NCBI GenBank assembly: GCA_044772875.1
Contig: CP173058.1
Location: forward strand, 3,410,001-3,474,000
DNA: 64,000 nt
Direction of reading: 5' to 3'
Source of the DNA: Morganella morganii_D
Lineage (GTDB): Bacteria; Pseudomonadota; Gammaproteobacteria; Enterobacterales; Enterobacteriaceae
The translations under genes and the position numbers were made by a program. Of this stretch, positions 1 through 8,765 are shown in pieces. Position 1 is the stretch's first letter. The number at the start of each line of letters is the position of its first letter. A model generated the notes under the pieces. That model saw only the letters and a program-made list of their open reading frames with translations, was not told the DNA's origin and did not search any database.

Positions 1-287
1 TGCTGGCGCATAATTTCTTTCGCCACTTCCGGGATTTCATCACTGCGTTCTTTGCGCAGATCATCATCATCGGGCAGTGGCTGTCCGGTAAAAGCATGCA
101 GAAATGCTTCACATAACAGTTCGCTATTGGTGGCATGACGCAGGTTATTCACCTGGCGGCGCGTGCGCTCATCCGTTAAAATTTTAAGCACTTTCAACGG
201 GATAGAAACTGTAATCTTCTTTACCTGCTCACTCTTTTTGCCATGCTCAGCATAAGGGCTGATATATTCACCGTTCCATTCAGCCAT
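1..287 (-). CDS. metJ: Met repressor MetJ (3' end outside window)
   Basis: This is the ribbon-helix-helix repressor of methionine biosynthesis, which binds tandem 8-bp met boxes with S-adenosylmethionine as corepressor. The reverse strand reads MAEWNGEYISPYAEHGKK and continues almost identically to E. coli MetJ through the DNA-contacting strand (KKITVSIPLKVLKIL) and helix A (DERTRRQVNNLRHATNSELL). The start is the ATG at 287-285. About 95 of the usual 105 codons are visible, so roughly the last ten residues lie beyond position 1. It is divergent from metB, with met boxes in the shared promoter region. Confidence 0.95.
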   Translation of the reverse strand, partial: MAEWNGEYISPYAEHGKKSEQVKKITVSIPLKVLKILTDERTRRQVNNLRHATNSELLCEAFLHAFTGQPLPDDDDLRKERSDEIPEVAKEIMRQ

Positions 288-392
288 GGATTACCTTGTT
301 ATCTTAGTCAGTTTGAGGAGGAGCCGGGTACAGAAATGTACCTGACTGATACCGGTATTATCCCACTTGTATATATAACCGTAAAGCAGGAT

Positions 393-416
393 GGATGTCC
401 AGACATATTGACGTCT
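393..416. promoter_or_regulatory. Tandem met boxes between metJ and metB
   Basis: Three adjacent 8-bp units, ggatgtcc (393), agacatat (401) and tgacgtct (409), approximate the MetJ consensus AGACGTCT. They sit in the divergent metJ/metB promoter region, as in E. coli, and should repress metB-metL and probably metJ itself. The unit at 409 is the closest match. Seen in sequence; function is inferred from the known family. Confidence 0.8.
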
Positions 417-470
417 AAACTAACCGCAGATATGCTGATAACTCGTTCGGTTACTGACAGGGAAAGAGGT

Positions 471-1631
471 ATGGCACGCAAACCCGCGACAGCGGCAATT
501 CATAACGGACTCAATGAAGAGATCCAATTCGGCTGTGTCATACCGCCGGTGTATCTCTCATCAACTTATAATTTTCCGGCCTTCAACAGCCCGCGTGAAC
601 ATGACTATTCACGGCGCGGCAATCCCGGCCGGGATATCACCGGCCGCACACTGGCTGAGCTGGAAGGCGGTGCCGGGGCAGTGGTAACCGGCAGCGGGAT
701 GTCGGCACTGCATCTGTTGTTCACGGTGTTTTTGTCACCGGGGGATGTGATTGTGGCCCCGCATGACTGTTACGGCGGTACTTACCGGCTGCTCGATAGT
801 TGTCAGCAACGCGGCCATTTTACGGTTCGCTTTGCGGATATGAATGATGAGGCGTCACTCAGTGCCGCACTGGCAGAAAAACCGAAACTGGTACTGATTG
901 AAACGCCGGGCAATCCGCTGCTGCGGATCACGGATATTGCGGCGGTCAGTGAAAAAGCGCATCAGGCCGGGGCACTGGTTGCGGCAGATAACACGTTTCT
1001 CAGCCCGGTATTACAGCAGCCGCTGGCGCTGGGTGCGGACTTTGTGATCCATTCCTGTACCAAATACCTGAACGGACATTCCGATGTGGTGGCCGGAGTG
1101 GTCATCGCCGCGGATGAAGAACATTGCGAAACACTGGCGTGGTGGGCAAATAATATCGGCATCACGCTGGGGGCGTTTGACAGCTATCTGCTGTTGCGCG
1201 GTATCCGTACCCTGATCCCGAGAATCACATTACAGGAAAAAAATGCCCGTATTCTGGCGGATTATCTGGTGTGTCAGCCGATGGTGAAGAAAGTGTATTA
1301 TCCGGGACTGGAAACGCATCCCGGGCATGAACTGGCCGCAAAGCAGCAGAAAGGATTCGGCGCAATGCTCAGTTTTGACATTAATGGTGATGAAGCTGCA
1401 ATTTCCCGCTTTTTATCTCACCTGTCTCTCTTTACACTAGCAGAGTCATTGGGCGGTGTGGAAACACTGATTTCCCACGCAGCGACCATGACACATGCGG
1501 GAATGCCGGAGCAGGCGCGGCATGCAGCGGGAATTTCAGACACTTTATTACGTATTTCTGCGGGGATTGAGGACAGCAGTGATTTGATTGCTGATCTGGA
1601 TCGCGCATTTCAGTCAGTGACTAAGGGGTAA
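471..1631 (+). CDS. metB: Cystathionine gamma-synthase MetB
   Basis: A PLP enzyme that joins O-succinyl-homoserine and cysteine to give cystathionine, the first committed transsulfuration step to methionine. The start at 471 gives 386 residues, the E. coli length, and is preceded by a good ribosome site (gaaagaggt). The open frame extends further upstream to 243, but that part covers the met boxes and has no homology. The PLP lysine is K198 in SCTKYLNGHSD; the family's DYSRRGNPGRD and CYGGTYR motifs are present. It is followed after 8 nt by metL, so the two form the metBL operon. Confidence 0.97.
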   Translation: MARKPATAAIHNGLNEEIQFGCVIPPVYLSSTYNFPAFNSPREHDYSRRGNPGRDITGRTLAELEGGAGAVVTGSGMSALHLLFTVFLSPGDVIVAPHDCYGGTYRLLDSCQQRGHFTVRFADMNDEASLSAALAEKPKLVLIETPGNPLLRITDIAAVSEKAHQAGALVAADNTFLSPVLQQPLALGADFVIHSCTKYLNGHSDVVAGVVIAADEEHCETLAWWANNIGITLGAFDSYLLLRGIRTLIPRITLQEKNARILADYLVCQPMVKKVYYPGLETHPGHELAAKQQKGFGAMLSFDINGDEAAISRFLSHLSLFTLAESLGGVETLISHAATMTHAGMPEQARHAAGISDTLLRISAGIEDSSDLIADLDRAFQSVTKG

Positions 1632-1639
1632 GGGTAATC

Positions 1640-4078
1640 ATGGGTGCGTTGGCGATTGATGAATCAGTAAAAGGGCGTCAGTTACATAAATTCGGCGGCA
1701 GCAGCCTGGCAGATGCAAAATGCTATCTGCGGGTGGCGAATATTATGGCGAACTACAGTGAGCCGGATGACCTGATGGTTGTGTCTGCCGCAGGCAGCAC
1801 CACCAATCAGCTGATTAACTGGGTCAAACTGAGTCAGAATGACCGCGCCGCCGCAGAACAGGCACAGCAGACCCTGCAACGCTACCAGACTGCCCTTATC
1901 AGTGACTTACTGCCGGAAATTCAGGCCAATGTCCTGATTTTTCAGTTTAATGATGATATTCACCGCCTGGCGAAACTGCTGGAAAATCCGCTGAGTGATG
2001 TGACTTATGCGGAAGTGGTCGGTCACGGTGAAGTCTGGTCTGCCCGTCTGATGGCTCAGGTGCTTCAGGAACAGGGCATGGCGGCGCAGTGGCTGGATGC
2101 CAGAACATTCCTGTGTGCGGAGCGGGCGGCACAGCCGGAAGTGGATACCGTGCGGTCACAGCCGCTGCTGGCTGCGTTGCTGGCACTGCATCCGGGCAAA
2201 CGCCTGGTGGTGACCGGGTTTATCTCCCGTAACCGTGCCGGGGAAACGGTGCTGCTCGGCCGTAACGGCAGTGACTATTCCGCTACTCAGGTCGGTGCGC
2301 TGGCCGGGGTGAAAAAAGTCACTATCTGGAGTGATGTTGCCGGGGTTTACAGCTCAGATCCGCGCAAAGTCAAAGATGCCTGTCTTCTGCCGCTGCTGCG
2401 TCTGGATGAAGCCAGTGAACTGGCACGTCTGGCGGCACCGGTGCTGCATACCCGTACATTACAGCCGGTATCAGTCAGCGATATCGATTTACAGCTGCGT
2501 TGCAGTTACCAGCCGGAACAGGGCTCGACAAAAATTGAGCGGGTGCTGGCGTCCGGGACCGGGGCGAAAATTGTGACAAACCATGATGAGGTCTGTCTGA
2601 TTGATATCCGTCTGCCGGCCGGGGATGACGCCAGAGCGCGTTATAAAAGTATTGATCTGTTGCTCAAGCGCGGGCAGATCCGCCCGCTGGCGGTAGGCCT
2701 GCATAATGATGATAATCTTATTCAGCTCAGTTATACCGCCGAAGTGGCAGACAGCGCCCTGCATGTGCTGGAAAGTGCCGGGCTGCCGGGCACACTGACC
2801 CTGCGTGACGGCTTCTCGCTGGTGGCGCTGGTCGGGGCGGGCGTCTGTAAAAACCTGCTGCACTACCACCGTTTTTATCAGCAGCTCAAAGATCAGCCGG
2901 TGGAATTTATCTGGCAGGCTGAGGACGGTATCAGCCTCGTGGCGATCCTGCGCACCCGTCAGACCGGACATGTTATTCAGGGTCTGCATCAGAGCCTGTT
3001 CCGTGCGGAAAAACAAATCGGTCTGATGGTATTCGGCAAAGGCAACATCGGCAGCCGCTGGCTGGAGTTGTTCGCGCGTGAGCAGAGAAATCTCTCTGCC
3101 CGCAGCGGGTTTGAATTTATTCTGGCCGGGGTGGCGGACAGTGAACGGGCACTGCTCAGTTATGACGGGCTGGATCCGAGCCGTGCGCTGGCGTTCTTTA
3201 ATGAAGAAGCTGAGCCGGTGGCGGATGAGGATACCCTGTATCTGTGGATGCGCAATCATCCGTTTGATGACCTGGTAATTATCGACCTGACCGCCAGCAA
3301 AGCGCTGGCAGAAAGCTACGCTGATTTTGCTGCGTATGGTTTTCATGTTATCAGTGCCAACAAAATTGCCGGTGCGGCAAAAACCCGCGATTACCGTCAG
3401 ATCCGCGATGCGTTCCGCAAAACCGGGCGTCACTGGCTGTACAATGCCACGGTTGGTGCGGGGCTGCCGATCAACCACTGCGTGCGTGATCTGCATGAAA
3501 GCGGTGACAGCATTCTGGCGATCAGCGGGATCTTCTCCGGCACACTCTCCTGGCTGTTCCTGCAATTCGACGGCACGGTGCCGTTCAGTGAACTGGTGGA
3601 ACAGGCCTGGCAGCAGGGGCTGACCGAACCGGATCCGCGAATTGATTTGTCCGGTCAGGATGTGATGCGCAAGCTGATTATCCTTGCCCGTGAAGCCGGG
3701 TATGAAATCGAACCGGAGGATGTCCGTGTGGAATCCCTGGTACCTGAAGCGGCACAGGAAGGTACGACGGATCACTTCTTTGAGAATGTCACAGCGCTGA
3801 ATGAACAGATGGCCTGCCGCCTGGAAGCCGCCCGTGAAATGGACATGGTGCTGCGTTACGTGGCCCGCTTTGATGCCAACGGCAAAGCGCGTGTCGGGGT
3901 GGAAGCAGTCCGGCCTGATCATCCTCTGGCTGCATTACAGCCGGGTGATAACCTCTTTGCGGTGGAAAGCCGCTGGTACCGTGATAACCCGCTGGTGATC
4001 CGCGGACCCGGTGCCGGACGTGATGTGACCGCCGGGGCAATTCAGTCGGATTTAAACCGTTTGGCACAGTTGCTGTAA
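1640..4078 (+). CDS. metL: Bifunctional aspartokinase II / homoserine dehydrogenase II
   Basis: A fusion enzyme of the aspartate pathway. The N-terminal half (to about residue 460) is aspartate kinase with KFGGSS at 17-22 and the GRNGSDYSAT segment. The C-terminal half is homoserine dehydrogenase with the NAD(P) loop FGKGNIGSRW near residue 466 and YNATVGAGLPI. The length of 812 residues compares with 810 in E. coli and the sequence is collinear throughout. It is cotranscribed with metB under MetJ control. In E. coli metF follows metL; here a candidate regulatory RNA and ppc come next, and metF lies about 5 kb away on the other strand. Confidence 0.97.
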   Translation: MGALAIDESVKGRQLHKFGGSSLADAKCYLRVANIMANYSEPDDLMVVSAAGSTTNQLINWVKLSQNDRAAAEQAQQTLQRYQTALISDLLPEIQANVLIFQFNDDIHRLAKLLENPLSDVTYAEVVGHGEVWSARLMAQVLQEQGMAAQWLDARTFLCAERAAQPEVDTVRSQPLLAALLALHPGKRLVVTGFISRNRAGETVLLGRNGSDYSATQVGALAGVKKVTIWSDVAGVYSSDPRKVKDACLLPLLRLDEASELARLAAPVLHTRTLQPVSVSDIDLQLRCSYQPEQGSTKIERVLASGTGAKIVTNHDEVCLIDIRLPAGDDARARYKSIDLLLKRGQIRPLAVGLHNDDNLIQLSYTAEVADSALHVLESAGLPGTLTLRDGFSLVALVGAGVCKNLLHYHRFYQQLKDQPVEFIWQAEDGISLVAILRTRQTGHVIQGLHQSLFRAEKQIGLMVFGKGNIGSRWLELFAREQRNLSARSGFEFILAGVADSERALLSYDGLDPSRALAFFNEEAEPVADEDTLYLWMRNHPFDDLVIIDLTASKALAESYADFAAYGFHVISANKIAGAAKTRDYRQIRDAFRKTGRHWLYNATVGAGLPINHCVRDLHESGDSILAISGIFSGTLSWLFLQFDGTVPFSELVEQAWQQGLTEPDPRIDLSGQDVMRKLIILAREAGYEIEPEDVRVESLVPEAAQEGTTDHFFENVTALNEQMACRLEAAREMDMVLRYVARFDANGKARVGVEAVRPDHPLAALQPGDNLFAVESRWYRDNPLVIRGPGAGRDVTAGAIQSDLNRLAQLL

Positions 4079-4121
4079 TGCATCAGATTGCGACTATTGC
4101 TGGGGTTAAATAGTCTTAAAA

Positions 4122-4370
4122 AGTCCGTACGCAGGACAAAAGATGACTATAACGGGAATTGTCTTATTACGTTCAGGATACGGGATTGATATAAATAACG
4201 CATGGTGATGTTTCAGGATGGACATATAACCATCATGGATGATGGCTGTGACAGGATGTCATGGTAAGGATATGCACCGGACGTGCTTTTTCTGACAGGA
4301 AGTCAGTCTGAGGACAGAAACAATCCAGGCGGGATGCAATTAACGGATTTAATTGCATCCCGTTATTATT
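4122..4370 (+). ncRNA. Candidate CsrB/CsrC-type CsrA-sequestering RNA
   Basis: The 290 bp after metL carry about fourteen GGA motifs on the + strand. Many are displayed in the loops of short perfect hairpins, the signature of CsrA-titrating RNAs. Examples: CCATCA-TGGA-TGATGG (4230-4245), TGACA-GGA-TGTCA (4249-4261), GCAC-CGGAC-GTGC (from 4274), CTGAC-AGGAA-GTCAG (about 4293-4306) and TCTG-AGGA-CAGA (4307-4318). The region ends in a 14-bp perfect stem whose loop also contains GGA, followed by a T-rich run. The length of about 250 nt is like E. coli CsrC (about 245). The 5' end is a guess: TTGCGA at 4088 and TAGTCT at 4111 would give a start near 4122, but this promoter is weak. No protein frame fits. 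Whether it is csrB or csrC cannot be said. Confidence 0.72.
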
Positions 4371-4371
4371 T
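4330..4371 (+). terminator. Intrinsic terminator of the GGA-rich RNA
   Basis: A perfect 14-bp stem pairs cgggatgcaattaa (4330-4343) with 4349-4362 around the loop cggat, followed by ttattatttt. It would end the candidate RNA upstream of the ppc promoter. The loop displays a further GGA. Confidence 0.8.
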
Positions 4372-4784
4372 TCACTTCCCTGCCGTTTTCCTGTTAAACG
4401 TTTCCCGCTGAATTTTTCCCTGTCTGACTGAGGATTTTCGCTCAGGCTGAATCGTTACTATTTTTGCCTTAATTCGCGATATCTGCCTGTGATGTTTGTT
4501 TTTCCCTTTCATTATGCTGACGGGACGGAATTTTACCCGATAATCCGGCAGCAGCCAGTGTGCGGCATGATGCCCGTGCGGTAATTAAATCTGATAAAGT
4601 CCTTTCAAAGCGCGTTTTTTTTGATATGAATATAGGGCAGAGATAAATGCAAGGGAACGGCGTCACAAAATAAGAATTAATCCGTCGTATGAAATCACTA
4701 AGATGTACAGGACAGAGAACTGCCGGCTGAAAGTTCCTCACCGGCGGTCATAGGATTCTGCCGTCAATAAGGGTCAGGGGTCGT
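4372..4784 (+). other. ppc upstream region, no gene seen
   Basis: A 413-bp stretch before ppc. I see no convincing coding frame: a 90-codon open frame on the minus strand has no ribosome site and no recognisable sequence. It presumably holds the ppc promoter and leader. A TTGATA-like element lies near 4620, and a GC hairpin (gccggc pairing with gccggt-like sequence near 4722-4746) precedes the gene. No clear operator was recognised. Confidence 0.4.
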
Positions 4785-7418
4785 ATGAATCAACAATATT
4801 CCGCAATGCGCAGTAACGTCAGTATGCTCGGGAAACTTCTCGGAGACACGATCAAAGAGGCCCAGGGTGAACATATTCTCGAGAAAGTAGAATCCATCCG
4901 TAAGTTATCCAAAGCGTCACAGGCCGGTAATGAAATCCAGCGGCAGAAGCTGCTGATGACACTGCAAAATCTATCCAATGAAGAACTGCTGCCGGTTGCC
5001 CGCGCATTTAACCAGTTCCTGAACTTAACCAACGTGGCGGAACAGTATCACAGCATTTCGCCGCACGGGGAGGCGGCCAGTAATCCGGTTGCCCTGGCGG
5101 CGCTGTTTGATCAGCTGAAAGCTAAAAACTTTACCAATGAAGAGATGCGCAAGGCCGTGGATGAGCTTTCCATTGAGCTGGTGCTGACCGCGCATCCGAC
5201 CGAAATTGCCCGCCGTACCCTGATCCACAAACTGGTGGCGGTGAATACCTGTCTTGCACAGCTGGATCACGATGATCTGGCTGATTATGAGCACGATCGT
5301 ATTATGCGCCGTTTGCGTCAGCTGGTGGCACAGGCCTGGCACACCGATGAAATCCGCAAAGACCGCCCGACACCGATTGATGAAGCCAAATGGGGCTTTG
5401 CTGTGGTGGAAAACAGTTTGTGGGAAGGCGTTCCGGCATTTCTGCGCGAGTTTAATGAGCAGCTGGAAGCCTCGCTGGATTATAACCTGTCCGTGGAAGC
5501 CACGCCGGTCCGCTTTACTTCCTGGATGGGCGGCGACCGTGACGGTAACCCGAATGTGACAGCGGATATCACCCGGCGCGTGCTGACCCTCAGCCGCTGG
5601 AAAGCAGCTGATCTTTTCTATAATGATATTCAGGTGCTGGTCTCCGAGCTTTCCATGAGCGAGTGTACACCGGAGCTGCGTGAGCGCGTGGGTGAGGATG
5701 CCGCTGAGCCGTACCGTGTCATCACCAAACAGCTGCGCGCCCGTCTGAAAAGTACGCTGGATTACCTGGAGCGCTGCCTGGCCGGTGAACCGGCTATCAA
5801 ACCGGATAATCTGCTGACAGATAACGAAGAGTTATGGGAGCCGCTGTATCTTTGCTACCGCTCTCTGGTTGAGTGCGGCATGAAGATTATCGCCAACGGC
5901 CAGCTGCTTGATACATTGCGCCGCATCCGCTGCTTCGGTCTGCAACTGGTGCGCATTGATGTGCGTCAGGAAAGCACCCGTCACACAGAAGCACTGTCTG
6001 AACTGACACAATATCTCGGCCTCGGGGATTATGCAGCCTGGCCGGAAGAGGAAAAACAGGAATTCCTGCTGAGTGAATTGCAGTCGAAACGTCCGCTGGT
6101 GCCGCAGAACTGGCAATGCAGTAATGAAACCCGTGAGGTATTCGATACCTGCCGGGTGATTGCAGAATCACCGGAAAATTCTGTCGCCGCCTATGTGATT
6201 TCGATGGCAAAAGTGCCGTCGGATGTCCTGGCTGTCAAACTGCTGCTCAAAGAGTCCGGCAGCCCGGTCACCCTGCCGGTCGCGCCGCTGTTTGAAACCC
6301 TGGATGACCTCAATAATGCAGAGAGTGTTATCACCCGCCTGCTGAGCATTGATTGGTACCGTAACCTGATTAATGACCGTCAGATGGTGATGATCGGTTA
6401 TTCGGATTCCGCCAAAGATGCCGGGGTGATGGCGGCGTCCTGGGCACAGTATCGCGCCCAGGATGCACTGATTAAAGTCTGTGCCCGTGAAGGCGTGATA
6501 CTGACACTGTTCCACGGCCGCGGGGGCACCATCGGCCGCGGTGGCGCACCGGCACATGCCGCACTGCTCTCACAGCCGCCGGGAAGCCTGAAAGGTGGTC
6601 TGCGTGTGACAGAACAGGGTGAGATGATCCGCTTTAAATTCGGTCTGCCGCAGGTCACTATCAGCAGCCTGGCGATGTACGCCAGTGCCAGCCTGGAAGC
6701 AAATCTGCTGCCGCCGCCGGAGCCGAAAGCGGAATGGGCCACGATTATGGATCGCCTCTCTGATGTTTCCTGTGATATGTACCGCGACTATGTCCGCGAA
6801 CAGCCGGATTTTGTCCCGTATTTCCGCGCGGCGACACCTGAGCAGGAGTTGGGCAAACTGCCGCTGGGATCCCGTCCGGCGAAACGCCGTCCGACCGGCG
6901 GCGTGGAAACACTCCGTGCGATTCCGTGGATTTTCGCATGGTCACAAAACCGTCTGATGCTGCCTGCCTGGCTGGGTGCGGGTGCGGCACTGAAAACGGC
7001 AGTGGATGAAGGTAACCGGGCAATGCTGGAAGTGATGTATTACCAGTGGCCATTCTTCAGAACCCGCATCGGCATGCTGGAAATGGTGTTTGCCAAAGTC
7101 GATTTATGGCTGGCGGAATACTATGACCAGTGTCTGGTGGAGCCGCGTTTGTGGCCGCTGGGCACAAAACTGCGCGAACAGTTATCACAGGATATTAAAA
7201 GTGTCCTGATGATTTCCAAAGATGAGCAGTTAATGGCGGATCTGCCGTGGATTGCAGAATCTATTGCCCTGCGTAACGTGTACACCGATCCGCTGAACGT
7301 CCTGCAGGCCGAACTGCTGCACCGCTCACGCGAATGCGAACAGTCCGATCCGCAGGTGGAGCAGGCACTGATGGTCACTATCGCCGGTATTGCTGCCGGT
7401 ATGCGTAACACCGGCTGA
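4785..7418 (+). CDS. ppc: Phosphoenolpyruvate carboxylase
   Basis: Cytosolic enzyme that carboxylates PEP with bicarbonate to oxaloacetate, refilling the TCA cycle and supplying the aspartate family. It has 877 residues (E. coli 883) and aligns end to end. The catalytic histidine is H137 in LVLTAHPTE; GYSDSAKDAG and FHGRGGTIGRGG carry the other active-site residues; the C-terminus is the invariant MRNTG. The start is the ATG after ggtcaggggtcgt. In E. coli ppc lies beside argE; here it sits between metL and metF. A terminator follows directly. Confidence 0.97.
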   Translation: MNQQYSAMRSNVSMLGKLLGDTIKEAQGEHILEKVESIRKLSKASQAGNEIQRQKLLMTLQNLSNEELLPVARAFNQFLNLTNVAEQYHSISPHGEAASNPVALAALFDQLKAKNFTNEEMRKAVDELSIELVLTAHPTEIARRTLIHKLVAVNTCLAQLDHDDLADYEHDRIMRRLRQLVAQAWHTDEIRKDRPTPIDEAKWGFAVVENSLWEGVPAFLREFNEQLEASLDYNLSVEATPVRFTSWMGGDRDGNPNVTADITRRVLTLSRWKAADLFYNDIQVLVSELSMSECTPELRERVGEDAAEPYRVITKQLRARLKSTLDYLERCLAGEPAIKPDNLLTDNEELWEPLYLCYRSLVECGMKIIANGQLLDTLRRIRCFGLQLVRIDVRQESTRHTEALSELTQYLGLGDYAAWPEEEKQEFLLSELQSKRPLVPQNWQCSNETREVFDTCRVIAESPENSVAAYVISMAKVPSDVLAVKLLLKESGSPVTLPVAPLFETLDDLNNAESVITRLLSIDWYRNLINDRQMVMIGYSDSAKDAGVMAASWAQYRAQDALIKVCAREGVILTLFHGRGGTIGRGGAPAHAALLSQPPGSLKGGLRVTEQGEMIRFKFGLPQVTISSLAMYASASLEANLLPPPEPKAEWATIMDRLSDVSCDMYRDYVREQPDFVPYFRAATPEQELGKLPLGSRPAKRRPTGGVETLRAIPWIFAWSQNRLMLPAWLGAGAALKTAVDEGNRAMLEVMYYQWPFFRTRIGMLEMVFAKVDLWLAEYYDQCLVEPRLWPLGTKLREQLSQDIKSVLMISKDEQLMADLPWIAESIALRNVYTDPLNVLQAELLHRSRECEQSDPQVEQALMVTIAGIAAGMRNTG

Positions 7419-7450
7419 TTTCAGTATATTTTCTGTATTTCCACCGGAAA

Positions 7451-7475
7451 TGGCCGTAATTGCGGCCATTTTTTA
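7451..7475 (+). terminator. ppc terminator
   Basis: The stem tggccg/cggcca (7451-7456 with 7463-7468) is followed by a run of six T residues. It lies 32 nt after the ppc stop codon. Confidence 0.85.
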
Positions 7476-7570
7476 TTGGAGAAGCCAGCCGGTATAACAT
7501 AATACGGCTGGCATACTTATTAAAAATATCATTGCATTTTATACTATTATATATAATATTAAAATATATA

Positions 7571-7586
7571 TTGTATTATAATACAA
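7571..7586. promoter_or_regulatory. Perfect 16-bp palindrome upstream of the AhpD-like gene
   Basis: TTGTATTATAATACAA reads identically on both strands. It ends 12 nt before the start codon of the next gene and sits at the edge of an extremely AT-rich stretch (about 7530-7586) that contains a TATAAT at 7552. Position and symmetry suggest a repressor operator, for example for a MarR or HxlR type regulator. No such regulator is encoded nearby, so this is inference. Confidence 0.45.
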
Positions 7587-7598
7587 CAAGAGGTGAGT

Positions 7599-7934
7599 AT
7601 GTCTTATTATCAGGATATAATGAAAGAGATCTCCGGAAATATGCAGGAGCTGAGTAAGGATATTCCGGCCGTGATGAAAGCGTTCTCCGGCCTGGTGGCC
7701 GCCAGTACAGCAGAGGGTGCACTGGATAAAAAAACCAAAGAGCTCATTATGATAGGGATTGCGGTAGCAAACCGCTGTGATGGTTGTATCGGTTTTCATA
7801 CCAAAACGCTGGTTGAGCTGGGTGTTACAGAACAGGAACTGGCGGAAGCACTGGGTGTGGCTGTTACTATGGGCGGCGGGCCGTCCGTGATGTATGCGGC
7901 GAATACCATCAAGGCATTTAAAGAACTCTCATAA
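7599..7934 (+). CDS. Carboxymuconolactone decarboxylase / AhpD-like family protein
   Basis: A 111-residue protein of the AhpD-like alpha-helical fold. The key feature is CDGCIGFHT near residue 60, a CxxC pair followed by a histidine as in the peroxidatic site of AhpD-like thiol proteins. The glycine-rich turn GVAVTMGGGP is also typical. I chose the ATG at 7599, behind aagagg with five nt spacing; a GTG at 7593 would add two residues. It is monocistronic, with a palindromic AT-rich promoter and its own terminator. Probable role: thiol-based detoxification of peroxide or another electrophile. Substrate unknown. Confidence 0.85.
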   Translation: MSYYQDIMKEISGNMQELSKDIPAVMKAFSGLVAASTAEGALDKKTKELIMIGIAVANRCDGCIGFHTKTLVELGVTEQELAEALGVAVTMGGGPSVMYAANTIKAFKELS

Positions 7935-7950
7935 ACGGGTCACCCTTATA

Positions 7951-7990
7951 ATACGGGTTACAGGCGAAAGTGTGTAACCCGTATTTTTTT
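7951..7990 (+). terminator. Terminator of the AhpD-like gene
   Basis: A perfect 12-bp stem pairs atacgggttaca (7951-7962) with tgtaacccgtat (7973-7984) and is followed by seven T residues. Confidence 0.92.
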
Positions 7991-8078
7991 ATCATAAGCA
8001 AATGGTGGTTTCTTAAAATACGGTAACCGGTTCATTCCTTACTATTTGTCTGATTTTTATCAGATGAGGAAGGAAAAA

Positions 8079-8738
8079 ATGCAATCAGGTGCAATAGCGC
8101 AGCAATCAGTTCGTGAAACATGCATAGATCAGGTTCCAGCGGAAAACAGAAATATTTTCCGGGCGATAGCAGATAAGTTTGTCGCGATTGTTAACAGCTG
8201 CAAAACGTTCTCAACGGGGTGCAGTACACAAAAAGATCATAATATACAGAAAGCGTGTGAACGATTGGCCGCTCTGACACTGGTGAAGCCGGAGTTTTAC
8301 ACAACAGATGCCATGAAAGAAAGCGCAGAAAAACTTGGTATGACGCTGCCGTGTGATACTGAGTCGGTCAGTGGTAAATCGGATATATCTGGTGCCGCGT
8401 CCATCGGTAAATTATCTGCCCTGAAAACATCAGAGTGCTCTGCACAGGAATTGCATGACATGCTCAGCAAACAGTTGTATAAGCCCGGAACCTCACAGGA
8501 GATGCGGAGCACAATACAGACAACACTGAATATGGTAAATGCGGGTATAAGCAGTAGTGACATCGCAGGGACAGAATACGCCGGGACAGTTGAACGTGGT
8601 GCGGATAAAATTAAAAATGCTGCAATTGCCGAAATAATAAAACAGAGTCGTATAAATGAGGCTGGTGGTGAAAAAGGATTGGATGACACCGATATTGCTG
8701 TGCTTGAATTAACGCGCAGCATTCCGTTTGAATTATAA
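8079..8738 (+). CDS. Hypothetical protein, possibly effector-like
   Basis: Not recognised. The ATG at 8079 behind aggaagg gives 219 residues; an ATG at 8064 and a TTG at 8046 are in the same frame. The protein is soluble, rich in Ser, Ala, Lys and Glu, with six cysteines and no signal peptide or membrane segment. Residues about 20-80 (from VPAENRNIF to NIQKACERLAALTLVKPEF) resemble the last helices of eukaryotic RhoGAP domains, where LPxxN and N-LA-P signatures recur. The preceding arginine-finger part is absent, so GAP activity is not supported. Codons such as ATA are more frequent than in its neighbours. A degraded copy of its 3' end follows. Probably acquired; function unknown. Confidence 0.6.
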   Translation: MQSGAIAQQSVRETCIDQVPAENRNIFRAIADKFVAIVNSCKTFSTGCSTQKDHNIQKACERLAALTLVKPEFYTTDAMKESAEKLGMTLPCDTESVSGKSDISGAASIGKLSALKTSECSAQELHDMLSKQLYKPGTSQEMRSTIQTTLNMVNAGISSSDIAGTEYAGTVERGADKIKNAAIAEIIKQSRINEAGGEKGLDDTDIAVLELTRSIPFEL

Positions 8739-8765
8739 AAAAATAAAACAGGACATTGATGTTCC

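Noticed and set aside
243..470. N-terminal extension of metB
   Set aside because: It spans the met boxes and has no homology; the start at 471 gives the family length.
2489..3922. A 477-codon open frame on the minus strand inside metL
   Set aside because: It is antisense to a fully conserved enzyme, has no homology I recognise, and arises from codon bias of the real gene.
4469..4741. A 90-codon minus-strand frame upstream of ppc
   Set aside because: No ribosome site, no recognisable sequence, and it covers the ppc promoter region.
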